Source of the DNA: Methylobacter tundripaludum SV96
GTDB lineage: Bacteria > Pseudomonadota > Gammaproteobacteria > Methylococcales > Methylomonadaceae
Length of the DNA: 64,000 bases
Reading direction: 5' to 3'
NCBI RefSeq assembly: GCF_000190755.2
Contig: NZ_JH109153.1
Coordinates: 929,872 to 993,871, forward strand
Shown here: piece after piece, positions 55,601-64,000 of the stretch
How the letters are laid out: each line of letters starts with the position of its first letter
Position numbering within the stretch: the stretch's first letter is position 1
Position numbers and translations under genes: made by a program
Notes under the pieces: model-generated
The model's input: the letters and a program-made list of their open reading frames with translations, nothing else
Told to the model about the DNA's origin: nothing
Databases searched by the model: none

Positions 55601-58600
55601 GCCAAGGCAATCCCACCTGGCAGGCCCAAGAACGCGACGGACTCTCGCCCATCCGTTCTGATGACAAATATTACGGCAATGCCACTGGCGATCCCCAGCC
55701 TGACTGGGTGGACCTGAACAACGCGGTGGCCGTGCCCCAGGCGGACGAGCAACAACGCCTGCTGGTCAACCTGATTACCAAGATGAACCTCGCCAAAAAA
55801 CCCTTGCCGCGCTTCTGGTACTTCCCACGCGGCGAGAAAGCGGTTGTCATCATGACCGGCGATGACCACGGGAATGGCGGAACCGGACCGCGGTTTGATC
55901 AATTCAACACGTTGAGCCCGGCGGGTTGCAACGTGGCCAACTGGGAATGCGTCAGGGGTACCTCGTACATATTCGTCGAACCTACCCTTCTAACCAATAC
56001 GCAAGCCGCTGCCTATAACGCCGCGGGCTTCGAGGTGGGCCTGCACATCAACACCAACTGTGCAGATTATACACCTGCTACGCTTGAGGCCTTCTACACA
56101 CAGCAGCTCGCCGATTTCCATACCAACTATCCGAGTCTTCCCGCGCCTATTACCCAACGGCACCATTGTATCGCCTGGAGCGACTGGATTACCGGGGCGC
56201 AAACCGAGTTTAATCACGGCATTCGGCTCGACACCAGCTATTACTTTTGGCCGCCTAGCTGGGCCAATGACCGCCCAGGAAACTTCACCGGTTCGGCGAT
56301 GCCGATGCGGTTTGCCGACCTAAGCGGCAATCTGATCGATGTTTATCAGGCGACGAGCCAAATGACCGATGAGTCCGGCCAAACCTATCCGTTCACCATT
56401 AATACGTTATTGGACAGAGCGCTCGGCGCAGAAGGTTATTATGGCGCCTATACCATCAACGCCCATACCGACGTGCCGCAAACTCCCGAAGCGACCCAGA
56501 CAGTCAACTCGGCCCTCGCTCGCAGTGTCCCGGTCGTATCGAGCGTTCAGATGTTGAATTGGCTGGACGGCCGCAACAGCTCATCGTTCGGAGCGCTGGC
56601 CTGGAACGGCAGCAGCCTGAGTTTTGCGATTACACCGGGTGCGGGCGCCAATGGACTGCAAGCCATGCTGCCGGCAAAATCCGCTACGGGCGTTATCCTT
56701 GGCCTCACCGGGCCGAATGGCTCTGTTGCCTATACGATCGATACCGTCAAAGGCGTTTCGTATGCCTTTTTCGCGGCGGCTGCGACGACGGGAACCTACA
56801 CCGCGACTTACGGCGCAGACACGACGCCCCCAACGGTAACTTCGACCTCCCCCGCAAGCGCCGCTACCGGCGTAGTTCAACAGCCTACGGTCACGGCCAC
56901 CTTTAGCGAGTCGATCGATCCGGCGACCGTCACTACGTCCAACGTTCAATTGCAGGCCGGAAGCAATCCGCCGGTGTCCGCTACGGTCAGCTATGATGCC
57001 ATCACACGCACCGCGAAGCTGACGCCCAGCAACTTGCTGGCGGGTTCGACGCTCTATACCGCCAGAATTCTGACCGGCATCAAGGATTTAGCCGGTAATG
57101 CCCTGGCGGCCCCTTACACCTGGTCCTTCACGACGCAGGCCCAACCGTGCGCATCCGCTACGCCCTGCAGCGCGTGGAGCAGCTCAACCATCCCAAGCAC
57201 TCCGTCCGTAAACGATCCGAGTGCCGTCGAATTGGGTGTTAAATTCACTGTCGATATTGACGGCTTCATCTCCGGCATCCGGTTCTACAAGGGCAGCACT
57301 AACACCGGCATCCACGTAGGACATCTCTGGACCGGCGCCGGGGTGCAGATGGCAACGGCGACCTTCAGCAACGAAACCGCCACGGGTTGGCAGCAAGTGA
57401 ACTTTAGTTCGCCGGTACCGGTCACTGCCGGTACCGTATACGTCGCCTCGTACTACGCGCCCAGCGGCAATTACGCCGCAACAATCAATCCGGAGTTCGG
57501 TACGTCGGGGGTTGATGCCGTCCCCGTACATTTGCTGAAAAGCGGCGTGAGCGGTCCAAACGGCGTGTACTTATATGGCGTCGGAGGCGGTTTTCCGTCG
57601 AACAGTTTCAATTCCACAAACTACTGGGTGGACGTAGTGTTTGCGTCTAACGCCGGCCCCGACACAACGCCGCCGACTGTGACAACTCAGAGTCCTGTGT
57701 CCGGGGCAAATGGAGTCGCGACGAACACAACCGTTACCGCGACGTTTAGCGAAGCGATGGATGCGGCCACCCTTACGGCATCGACCTTCGAATTGCGTAA
57801 CGCCTCGAATAGCCTTGTCTCGGCGACGGTCAGCTACAACGCAACCAACCGCACGGCGACCTTGACTCCCGGCAGTGCGCTTACGGCAGGTGCGACCTAT
57901 ACGGCCACTGTCAAAGGCGGCGCGACAGACCCGCGCGCCAAGGATTTGGCGGGCAACGCACTGGCTGTCAACATGACATGGTCGTTCACGACAGTATCGG
58001 GTACAGCGACAGGCTGCTCAGGAAGTACCACCTCCATCTGGCCCAGCAATCCAACGCCGACGATCATCGCTGCTTCAGACACCTCCTCGGTCGAACTCGG
58101 AGTGAAGTTCAAGTCCACTGTGAACGGCTTGATCTGCGGCGTTCGTTTCTATAAGGGCAGCGCCAATACCGGCACACATGTCGGCAAATTGTGGAGCGGC
58201 ACGGGGCAGTTGCTTACCAGCGCCACGTTCCAGAACGAGACTGCATCCGGTTGGCAGCAGGTGACCTTTGCGACGCCGGTAGCGGTCACCGCCAACGTCA
58301 CTTACGTGGCCTCCTATCTGGCCCCGATTGGACGGTATTCCGCTAACAGCAACTATTTTACAAACGGAGTAACCAGCGGGCCGCTCTATGCCTTCAATAA
58401 CACTGAGAGTGGCGGCAATGGGGTGTACCTGTACGGCGCCGCCGGTGGATTCCCCACAAACGCCTTCCAGTCGAGCAACTATTGGGTGGACGTAGTCTTC
58501 ACCAGCAACACCGGTCCGGACACGACACCGCCGACCGTCGCATCGACATTGCCCACCGCAGGCGCTACAGGAGTCAACCCGACTGCACCCGTGACCGCGA

Positions 58601-61600
58601 CTTTTAACGAAGCGATGGACTCGGCGACCCTAAGCACCGCGACCTTTGAGCTGCGCGACCCGGCTAATACCCTTGTGGCCGCGGCGGTGACTTATAACGC
58701 GGCCACCAATACGGCAACGTTGACGCCCACCACTACATTAACGTCATCAATACTTTACACGGCCAAGGTGAAAGGCGGAACGAGCGGCGTCAAAGATCTT
58801 GCAGGCAACGCACTTGCGGCGGACTTCACGTGGTCGTTCACCACCGGCGTCAACCCCTGTTCGCCCGGAGGCAACCCGATCGTGTGCGAGAACAGTAAGC
58901 CCGGCAACCCTTCGAGCGAATGGGACATTTCCGGCGCCGGCGACCTGACCATTCAGGGCTTTGCGACGGATATCAGCGTAAATCGGGGCGGCACGGTCAA
59001 CTTCAAGATCAAAACCCCTGCGGCCTATCGTCTCGACATCTACCGCATGGGCTATTACGGCGGGAACGGTGCGAGGAAAGTGGCCACGCTCTCTTCTTTG
59101 CCGATTCAAAATCAGCCCGCCTGCCTGACCAACGCCACAGGACTGATGGACTGCGGTAATTGGACGCAATCTGCATCCTGGACCGTACCCTCCGATGCGA
59201 CCTCCGGCATTTATTTCGCCCGGGCCGTGCGTTCGGATACTAATGGCGCCAGCCATATCATGTTCGTGGTGCGCGACGACGCCGGCACCTCGCCGCTTCT
59301 GTTCCAGACCTCGGATACAACCTGGCAGGCATACAACAACTACGGCGGCAACAGTCTGTACGGCGGCACCGGCCCAGGCACCGGCGGCGCGTCAACTGGC
59401 CGGGCCTACAAGGTCAGCTACAACAGGCCTTTCAATACGCGCAACGTGGACAACGGACAAGACTGGGTATTCAACGTCGAGTATCCGATGGTGCGCTGGC
59501 TTGAGGCTAACGGTTACAACGTCAGTTATTTCACCGGCGTGGACAGCGACCGGCGGGGCAACCTGATTACTAACCATAAGGCATTCCTCTCGGTCGGCCA
59601 CGACGAATACTGGTCAGGCACGCAACGCGCCAACGTAGAAGCAGCGCGTGACGCGGGTGTCCACTTGGCATTCTTCAGCGGCAACGAGGTGTTCTGGAAG
59701 ACCCGTTGGGAGAACAGCATCGACGCCTCGGGTACGGCCAATCGAACCCTGGTGTGTTACAAGGAGACGCATGGTTTCCCCAACAATCAAGACCCCGCCG
59801 ACCCGCCGACTTGGACCGGCACTTGGCGCGACCCCAGAAATTCGCCGCCAGCCGATGGAGGACGTCCTGAGAACGCGTTGCTGGGCACCATCTTTACGGT
59901 CAACGACGGCGCCACCACCAGCATTACGGTGCCGGAAGCGGACGGCAAGATGCGGTTCTGGCGAAACACCAGCATTGCTAATCTGGCGGTCGGTACCAGC
60001 TTCACCTTACCGAACGGTACTCTGGGCTACGAGTGGGATGAGGATCTGGACAACGGTTTCCGGCCTGCCGGTTTGGTTCGGCTTTCGACGACCCTTGTCA
60101 ATAACGCACCGGTCCTGACCGACTACGGCTCCACCTTCGGCTCCGCTACCGCGAATCATGCCCTGACGCTGTATCGGTCCGACAGCAGCGGAGCGCTGGT
60201 TTTCGGAGCAGGCACCGTGCAGTGGCCTTGGGGCTTGGATAGCACCCACGACCGGGCCGGTACGCCAACGGATATTAGGATGCAGCAAGCGACGGTCAAC
60301 CTGTTCGCCGACATGGGCCTACAACCGAATACCTTGCAAGCGGGACTGCTGACGGCAACGGCGTCTACCGATGCAATACGACCCGCTTCGACGATCTCCT
60401 CGCCGCTGACCGGGGCCAGTGTACAAACAGGAAGCGTGGTTACTATCAGCGGAACGGCGACCGATACCGGAGGCGGCCGAGTAGGCGGAGTAGAGGTTTC
60501 CGTCGACGGCGGCGCAACATGGCACGCAGCGACCGGCCGCAGCAACTGGACCTACAGCTGGTCGACGCCAAGCGCTTCGGCAACGGCAACGATCAAGAGC
60601 CGGGCGGTCGACGACAGCGCCAACCTGGAGCTACCGGGAGCAGGCATTACCGTGAATGTTGGCTCGGGTTCGGACACAACCCCGCCCTCGGTGCCGGGCA
60701 ATTTGACAGCGACGGCGGCCAGCACCACGCAGATCAGCCTGACCTGGAGCGCATCGACCGACAATGTCGGGGTTACCGGCTACCGTGTCGAGCGTTGCCA
60801 GGGAGCCGGATGTTCCAACTTTGTCCAGGTCGCAACACCAACCGGCACGAGCTTTGGGGATTCCGGGCTGATTCCGGGAACAGCCTACCAGTACCGCGTA
60901 CGGGCGGCCGATGCGGCGGGCAATCTGAGCGCCTACTCGACCGTGGCTACGGCTACCACGCAGCCTGATACGACGCCGCCGACGCTGACATCTCAAAGCC
61001 CTGCTCCGGGCGCAACCGCGGTTGCGACGGGCACGGCCGTCACAGCGACCTTCAGCGAGGCTATAGATCCGACGACCGTCACGGCCTCAACCTTCGAGTT
61101 GCGGGATACACTCGGCATCTTGGTCATTGCGTCGGTAACGTATAACGCAAGCACCCATTCAGCGATACTGACGCCCAGCCTGCCGCTTAATATGGGCACG
61201 ACCTATACCGCTACCGTCAAGGGCGGCGCGACCGATCCGCGCGTCAAGGATGTGGCCGGCAATGCACTGGCGACAAACGTCACCTGGTCGTTCACCACGG
61301 CAAGCACTACTGCTTTTCTATCACCTAACGCTAACGCGGCAGTCACGGCCAGCGCCGGCGACAACAACGGGTTCCAGACAACTCCGACCAATGCTTATGC
61401 CAACGATGGTCTATTCGCGGTAGATACGAACAGCGGCACTAACACGAATACTTCATGTACCAATACCGGCAAGGATAAACATGTTTACTACAACTATGGA
61501 TTCAACTTGCCGGGCGGTGCGTCCATCGCGGGTATTCAAGTTCGCCTGGATACACGGGTCGACGCCACTGCCGGCACGCCCAAGATGTGCGTACAGCTGT

Positions 61601-61824
61601 CCTGGGATGGCGGCACGACATGGACTGCGGCCAAGACCACAGCGACGCTCACCACCAGTGAGGCCACTTATATTTTGGGCGGTGCCGCCGATACGTGGGG
61701 CCGCGCCTGGACCGCGAGTAACTTGTCGGATACCAGCTTCCGTACGCGCATCATTAATACGGCTTCAAACACCAGCCGCGACTTTTCGCTGGACTTGGCG
61801 GCGGTACAGGTTACCTACCAATAG
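52654..61824 (+). CDS. giant secreted multidomain protein: WD40 propellers, deacetylase-like, Ig-like, DUF4082, dimethylformamidase-like
   Basis: GTG-started protein of 3056 residues; AGGAG lies 7 bases upstream. Signal peptide to about residue 36 (ARAA). Domains in order: eight WD-type repeats (about 50-400), a lysine-rich linker (430-445), seven more WD repeats (450-730), a linker with a second signal-like stretch (785-805), a glutamine-amidotransferase-like fold (807-1050), a NodB-deacetylase-like domain (1060-1300), then Big_5 Ig-like (1389-1495), DUF4082 (1503-1665), Big_5 (1668-1780), DUF4082 (1787-1950), Big_5 (1954-2065), an N,N-dimethylformamidase beta-subunit-like domain (2069-2560), an Ig-like domain, a fibronectin III domain (2675-2770), Big_5 (2771-2882) and a strand-rich C-terminal domain. 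It likely acts outside the cell on or within an exopolysaccharide matrix; the substrate is unknown. There is no visible LPXTG or autotransporter end. Confidence 0.85.
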   Translation: MIKLKINYQYLTSRVLIILALIAFVQTIGTSEPARAASANQAIKTSSIKLPGEGPDPVAFSPDGNTLASTDSDGQIMLWDVVSGQVRMTLPSQFANPVSDIIFSQDGNTLASVSDNSIRLWDVTSGDSRLTLPKSGVVTDLAFSPDGKSLAAVGQDARITLWDSQSGSTSQVITDHQGGVNAIAFSPDSTILAIGGQNAQINLWSKATGLKQLNLPGVTAVTDLLFSPDGKTLAAVGQNARITLWDSQSGSTSQILTGHQNGVNAIAFSPNSKILATGGQDARIKLWDRTTGKEQANLPGENGVAITGLVFNPDGKTLASVGESEPVFLWDVSNKLPQLLTGHTDWVDKVIFNSNQNTLASVGKTGQVVVWDLMTGLEQLFFQVPSLGAANVNPQGLVSSNSITNIALAAGVAGPKLSNGNSQIVKETIVNQNAKKPGKKKSNHDWKGVTALAISPDGALYGGATRDGKVRLWASNGKERFALSEHHGAAVTGVVFSADGKQLVSVGRDTEIQMTDVANGKKGRTLFGHEHPIRTVAASPDGKLLASAGEETRIMLWDAQAGKLLRILSGHTDFVNAVSFSADGKRLASAGADGRILLWDVKTGQLVQTLLGHSNEVNAVAFSRNGKFLASGSADSQVILWNAATGEQIQSFAGHQAAIRAVAFSPNGQKLVSAGEDTKILVWNTATRKLDKQMAGATNAISALMFGPSGSLIAGSEDGEVKEWDVEKGQTKQIINVPLQPQSNNSEEILEFPVIETNQAVADSTSRKTNPASDKSTKLHLSRILNRVMDWLIPAAEAAIPTPPGGPILVVTATCPTCGVFNRYYAEILRSEGLNEFAEADLSTMSAASLAAYDVVILASTPLTAAQATLFTDWVNGGGNLIAIRPDPQLATLLGLTATNTTLSNAYLLVDTSKAPGNGIVNQPIQFHGSADRYSLSGATNLATLYSNVSTATANPALTLNSVGTGQAAAFTYDLATSIVYTRQGNPTWQAQERDGLSPIRSDDKYYGNATGDPQPDWVDLNNAVAVPQADEQQRLLVNLITKMNLAKKPLPRFWYFPRGEKAVVIMTGDDHGNGGTGPRFDQFNTLSPAGCNVANWECVRGTSYIFVEPTLLTNTQAAAYNAAGFEVGLHINTNCADYTPATLEAFYTQQLADFHTNYPSLPAPITQRHHCIAWSDWITGAQTEFNHGIRLDTSYYFWPPSWANDRPGNFTGSAMPMRFADLSGNLIDVYQATSQMTDESGQTYPFTINTLLDRALGAEGYYGAYTINAHTDVPQTPEATQTVNSALARSVPVVSSVQMLNWLDGRNSSSFGALAWNGSSLSFAITPGAGANGLQAMLPAKSATGVILGLTGPNGSVAYTIDTVKGVSYAFFAAAATTGTYTATYGADTTPPTVTSTSPASAATGVVQQPTVTATFSESIDPATVTTSNVQLQAGSNPPVSATVSYDAITRTAKLTPSNLLAGSTLYTARILTGIKDLAGNALAAPYTWSFTTQAQPCASATPCSAWSSSTIPSTPSVNDPSAVELGVKFTVDIDGFISGIRFYKGSTNTGIHVGHLWTGAGVQMATATFSNETATGWQQVNFSSPVPVTAGTVYVASYYAPSGNYAATINPEFGTSGVDAVPVHLLKSGVSGPNGVYLYGVGGGFPSNSFNSTNYWVDVVFASNAGPDTTPPTVTTQSPVSGANGVATNTTVTATFSEAMDAATLTASTFELRNASNSLVSATVSYNATNRTATLTPGSALTAGATYTATVKGGATDPRAKDLAGNALAVNMTWSFTTVSGTATGCSGSTTSIWPSNPTPTIIAASDTSSVELGVKFKSTVNGLICGVRFYKGSANTGTHVGKLWSGTGQLLTSATFQNETASGWQQVTFATPVAVTANVTYVASYLAPIGRYSANSNYFTNGVTSGPLYAFNNTESGGNGVYLYGAAGGFPTNAFQSSNYWVDVVFTSNTGPDTTPPTVASTLPTAGATGVNPTAPVTATFNEAMDSATLSTATFELRDPANTLVAAAVTYNAATNTATLTPTTTLTSSILYTAKVKGGTSGVKDLAGNALAADFTWSFTTGVNPCSPGGNPIVCENSKPGNPSSEWDISGAGDLTIQGFATDISVNRGGTVNFKIKTPAAYRLDIYRMGYYGGNGARKVATLSSLPIQNQPACLTNATGLMDCGNWTQSASWTVPSDATSGIYFARAVRSDTNGASHIMFVVRDDAGTSPLLFQTSDTTWQAYNNYGGNSLYGGTGPGTGGASTGRAYKVSYNRPFNTRNVDNGQDWVFNVEYPMVRWLEANGYNVSYFTGVDSDRRGNLITNHKAFLSVGHDEYWSGTQRANVEAARDAGVHLAFFSGNEVFWKTRWENSIDASGTANRTLVCYKETHGFPNNQDPADPPTWTGTWRDPRNSPPADGGRPENALLGTIFTVNDGATTSITVPEADGKMRFWRNTSIANLAVGTSFTLPNGTLGYEWDEDLDNGFRPAGLVRLSTTLVNNAPVLTDYGSTFGSATANHALTLYRSDSSGALVFGAGTVQWPWGLDSTHDRAGTPTDIRMQQATVNLFADMGLQPNTLQAGLLTATASTDAIRPASTISSPLTGASVQTGSVVTISGTATDTGGGRVGGVEVSVDGGATWHAATGRSNWTYSWSTPSASATATIKSRAVDDSANLELPGAGITVNVGSGSDTTPPSVPGNLTATAASTTQISLTWSASTDNVGVTGYRVERCQGAGCSNFVQVATPTGTSFGDSGLIPGTAYQYRVRAADAAGNLSAYSTVATATTQPDTTPPTLTSQSPAPGATAVATGTAVTATFSEAIDPTTVTASTFELRDTLGILVIASVTYNASTHSAILTPSLPLNMGTTYTATVKGGATDPRVKDVAGNALATNVTWSFTTASTTAFLSPNANAAVTASAGDNNGFQTTPTNAYANDGLFAVDTNSGTNTNTSCTNTGKDKHVYYNYGFNLPGGASIAGIQVRLDTRVDATAGTPKMCVQLSWDGGTTWTAAKTTATLTTSEATYILGGAADTWGRAWTASNLSDTSFRTRIINTASNTSRDFSLDLAAVQVTYQ

Positions 61825-61891
61825 CCCGTATTTGGACAACAAGCGCTTTGCAATAAAGAGAACAACTCATGCCAACCAAGGAGAAAAAATA

Positions 61892-62398
61892 ATGATTAAA
61901 GAGAATGTAGTTTTAGGCCACGGGGTTGCCATATACCACCCTCAACTTGTCAATCTCTACGGTTGCATTATTGGAGAGGATTCCAAAATCGGCACATTCG
62001 TTGAGATACAAAAAGGCGTTTCGGTGGGCGCCCGCTGCAAAATATCCAGCCATACGTTTATTTGTGAAGGCGTTGACATTGAGGATGGCGTCTTCATCGG
62101 CCACGGTGTCATGTTTACCAATGATGTTTATCCAAAAGCGGTTAACGAGGACGGAGAGCTGCAAACAGAGGACGATTGGCACGTTATCAGAACCCGCATC
62201 AAGGCCCGTGCCTCTATAGGCAGCAACGCGACCATCCTTTGCGGCATCACTGTTGGCGAAGGGGCTTTGATTGGCGCTGGAGCCGTGGTTACCCGCGACG
62301 TGCCCGATTATGCAATTGTCGCCGGCGTCCCTGCCCGAGTCGTTGGCGATGCGCGCATACGGGGAGAAGGCCGCGAGACGGTAACAAGTTTTGCCTAG
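61892..62398 (+). CDS. WbpD-like N-acetyltransferase (left-handed beta helix)
   Basis: Hexapeptide-repeat acyltransferase of 168 residues. The protein is almost wholly made of I-G-x-x-x-x units (CIIGEDSKIGTFVEIQKGVSVG, then IGSNATILCGITVGEGALIG) and ends in the acetyl-CoA-binding AGVPARVVGD. The layout with a NDVYP loop matches WbpD/WlbB, which acetylate the 3-amino group of UDP-sugar acids. Start at 61892 chosen from AAGGAG just upstream; the longer frame overlaps the giant gene. It is the first of three consecutive sugar genes (N-acetyltransferase, oxidoreductase, aminotransferase). Confidence 0.88.
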   Translation: MIKENVVLGHGVAIYHPQLVNLYGCIIGEDSKIGTFVEIQKGVSVGARCKISSHTFICEGVDIEDGVFIGHGVMFTNDVYPKAVNEDGELQTEDDWHVIRTRIKARASIGSNATILCGITVGEGALIGAGAVVTRDVPDYAIVAGVPARVVGDARIRGEGRETVTSFA

Positions 62399-62558
62399 TC
62401 CACGGACTGGGGATTATTCGCATCAGCTCGGCCGTGGCTAACTTTTATGCCGGGGGGCGTTGGAATTGTCCTCAATCTTCGATGATTTACCGTTGCTACA
62501 CAAGAAGACCCATTTTTTTAGTAAAACAATTATTTCATTCCAATTAAGGAGAACTATC

Positions 62559-63602
62559 ATGATTAGAATAGGTGTTATTGGATACGGCTACTGGGGGCCC
62601 AACCTGGTGAGGAATTTCGCCGAGACACCGGGGCTTACCGTTGCCGGCGTTGCTGATCTCGACCCGAAAAAACTCGAAATTGTTCAAAAGCGCTTTCCCG
62701 GGGTAGAAACCACATCGCGTTTTCAGGATTTGCTTGAGAATAAAGACATCGATGCCATCGCGATAGCGACCCCGGTCAATAGCCATTTCGAACTGGGAAT
62801 GGCAGCTCTCAAGGCCGGTAAACATGTCTGGCTGGAAAAACCGATGACGGAAACCGCGGAGCAGGCACGCAAACTGATTAATGAAGCCGAGAAACGCAAG
62901 CTCGTATTGATCGTCGACCATACCTTCATTTACACAGGCGCGGTGCGCAAAATGGCGGATCTGGTCAAGTCGGGAGAGCTGGGGCGTATTCATTACTACG
63001 ATTCCACCCGGATCAATCTCGGTTTGTTCCAACGGGATGCCAACGTCATCGCCGATTTGGCGGTACATGACTTCTCGATCCTCGACTATCTGCTGGGGGA
63101 ACAGCCGGTGGCGGTGTCCGCCGTCGGTACCAACCACTTTCCCCACACACCGGAAAACCTGGCTTACATTACCCTGTTTTACGACTCAGGAATGATAGCG
63201 CATATCAATGTGAGTTGGCTGGCACCGGTAAAATTGCGCCAGATTCTGATTGGCGGCAGCAAGAAAATGATCATCTACGATGATCTGGAGCCGAGCGAAA
63301 AGATCAAGATTTACGACAAGGGCGTCAATTTCACCGATGACCCGCAAAAGATTTACGAAATGCGGGTCGGCTATCGTACCGGGGACATGTGGGCGCCGCA
63401 GCTGGACTCTTCAGAGGCCTTGCGCGTCGAGGGCGAACATTTTGTCGATTGTATCGAAAACGGCAAGACGCCGCAGACCAGCGGTTCTCTGGGTCTGCGG
63501 GTGGTGGAATTAATCGAGGCGGCGACCCGCTCAATGAATGAACATGGCCGATCCGTTGAAATCAACGGTTCAACCATGTACCAAGGTAGGAGAGTAGCAT
63601 GA
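62559..63602 (+). CDS. Gfo/Idh/MocA oxidoreductase, WbpB/WlbA-like
   Basis: NAD(P)-dependent oxidoreductase of 347 residues. The Rossmann fold begins [19 protein letters not shown] with GYGYWG as the dinucleotide motif. [13 protein letters not shown] holds the conserved Lys of the EKP motif. Context with a WbpD-like acetyltransferase and a WbpE-like aminotransferase points to 3-oxidation of a UDP-N-acetylglucosaminuronate. AAGGAG lies 8 bases before ATG 62559. The stop overlaps the next start as ATGA. Confidence 0.88.
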   Translation: MIRIGVIGYGYWGPNLVRNFAETPGLTVAGVADLDPKKLEIVQKRFPGVETTSRFQDLLENKDIDAIAIATPVNSHFELGMAALKAGKHVWLEKPMTETAEQARKLINEAEKRKLVLIVDHTFIYTGAVRKMADLVKSGELGRIHYYDSTRINLGLFQRDANVIADLAVHDFSILDYLLGEQPVAVSAVGTNHFPHTPENLAYITLFYDSGMIAHINVSWLAPVKLRQILIGGSKKMIIYDDLEPSEKIKIYDKGVNFTDDPQKIYEMRVGYRTGDMWAPQLDSSEALRVEGEHFVDCIENGKTPQTSGSLGLRVVELIEAATRSMNEHGRSVEINGSTMYQGRRVA

Positions 63603-64000
63603 TACCGTTCGTAGATTTAAAAGCGCAGTACACGGGAATTAAGGATGAAGTGAACGCGGCCATTCTGGGCGTACTGGATACCTGCCAGTTTACCTTGGGC
63701 AGCGAAGTGGCAGCGTTTGAGGAGGAATTCGCCAGCTATAGTCAGGCCCAATACGGAATTGGCGTGAATACCGGCACCAGCGCGTTGCACCTTGCCCTGC
63801 TCGCGGCCGGAATTGGCCCCGGCGATGAGGTGATTACCGTTCCCTTTACCTTTGTGGCGACCGTAGCGGCGATTTACTATACCGGCGCTACGCCGGTGTT
63901 TGTGGACATCGATCCTCGCACCTTCACGATCGATGTGAAGGCGATCGAAGCCGCAATCACTGATAAAACCAAGGCCATCCTTCCCGTACACCTGTATGGG
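63599..64000 (+). CDS. DegT/DnrJ/EryC1/StrS aminotransferase, WbpE-like (5' part)
   Basis: The first 134 residues of a PLP-dependent sugar aminotransferase; the gene runs off the right edge. It starts [11 protein letters not shown] and shows [51 protein letters not shown], shortened here to the standard family pattern GTSALHLAL and PFTFVAT. It should transaminate the 3-keto sugar made by the preceding oxidoreductase. The catalytic Lys lies beyond the window. Translation is coupled to the preceding gene by ATGA overlap. Confidence 0.9.
   Translation, partial: MIPFVDLKAQYTGIKDEVNAAILGVLDTCQFTLGSEVAAFEEEFASYSQAQYGIGVNTGTSALHLALLAAGIGPGDEVITVPFTFVATVAAIYYTGATPVFVDIDPRTFTIDVKAIEAAITDKTKAILPVHLYG

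Noticed and set aside
56812-61300. Tandem Ig-like units suggesting an RTX or autotransporter adhesin
   Set aside because: No calcium-binding nonapeptides and no beta-barrel or T1SS-type C-terminus are visible; the protein also contains enzyme-like domains.

Overview
The window reads as chromosome of a gammaproteobacterial methanotroph or methylotroph, most likely of the Methylococcales. The C1 marker is the formyltransferase/hydrolase (Fhc) operon of the tetrahydromethanopterin pathway (45.5-50.5 kb, minus strand). The rest of the core has gammaproteobacterial order: rluC divergent from rne, the tig-clpP-clpX-lon-hupB-ppiD block with tRNA-Val and tRNA-Asp, yejABEF, tusDC, and a PhoPQ-like pair. 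No methane monooxygenase or methanol dehydrogenase gene is present, so the lineage call rests on fhc plus gene order.

Layout. 0-9 kb: 3' end of sbcC, PhoQ/PhoP-like two-component system with a PepSY gene, sppA-HAD-rluC, then rne behind a 0.5 kb structured leader. 9-18.7 kb: dnaE, two near-identical 'host attachment' genes around a PAS hybrid histidine kinase, and a repeat-rich region with duplicated DnaA-box-like sequence and a 34-codon lysine-rich gene. 18.7-27.5 kb: ettA, tusDC (no tusB), an unrecognised gene, cysZ-mtnA divergent from an MTA deaminase (methylthioadenosine salvage), a Uma2 gene, an unknown membrane protein and creA. 27.6-34.5 kb: a YejABEF-type peptide ABC transporter operon, interrupted by a REP-associated tyrosine transposase (RAYT) with flanking REP pairs and carrying a REP-like palindrome inside yejE. 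34.5-44.1 kb: fabI, ppiD, tRNAs, hupB, lon, clpX, clpP, tig, tRNA-Leu. 44.3-50.5 kb: a small flagellar-rod-like gene, a radical SAM gene, and fhcB-fhcA-orf98-fhcD-fhcC. 51.3-64 kb: a surface-polysaccharide locus with a sugar transferase carrying a degenerate GGDEF-like domain, a 3056-residue secreted multidomain protein, and a WbpD/WbpB/WbpE-like set for making a diacetamido sugar (the last gene runs off the window).

Short palindromic repeats are unusually dense between genes from 3 to 31 kb. At least eight families of inverted repeats are visible, several perfect over 20 bp or more per arm. The most unusual items are the RAYT/REP invasion of the yej operon (including an in-frame REP inside a coding sequence), the giant WD40/deacetylase-like/DUF4082/dimethylformamidase-like fusion protein, the GGDEF-like/sugar transferase fusion, and the coiled-coil membrane gene embedded and translationally coupled in the fhc operon. 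All family assignments come from reading motifs and remembered family features; no database search was possible.
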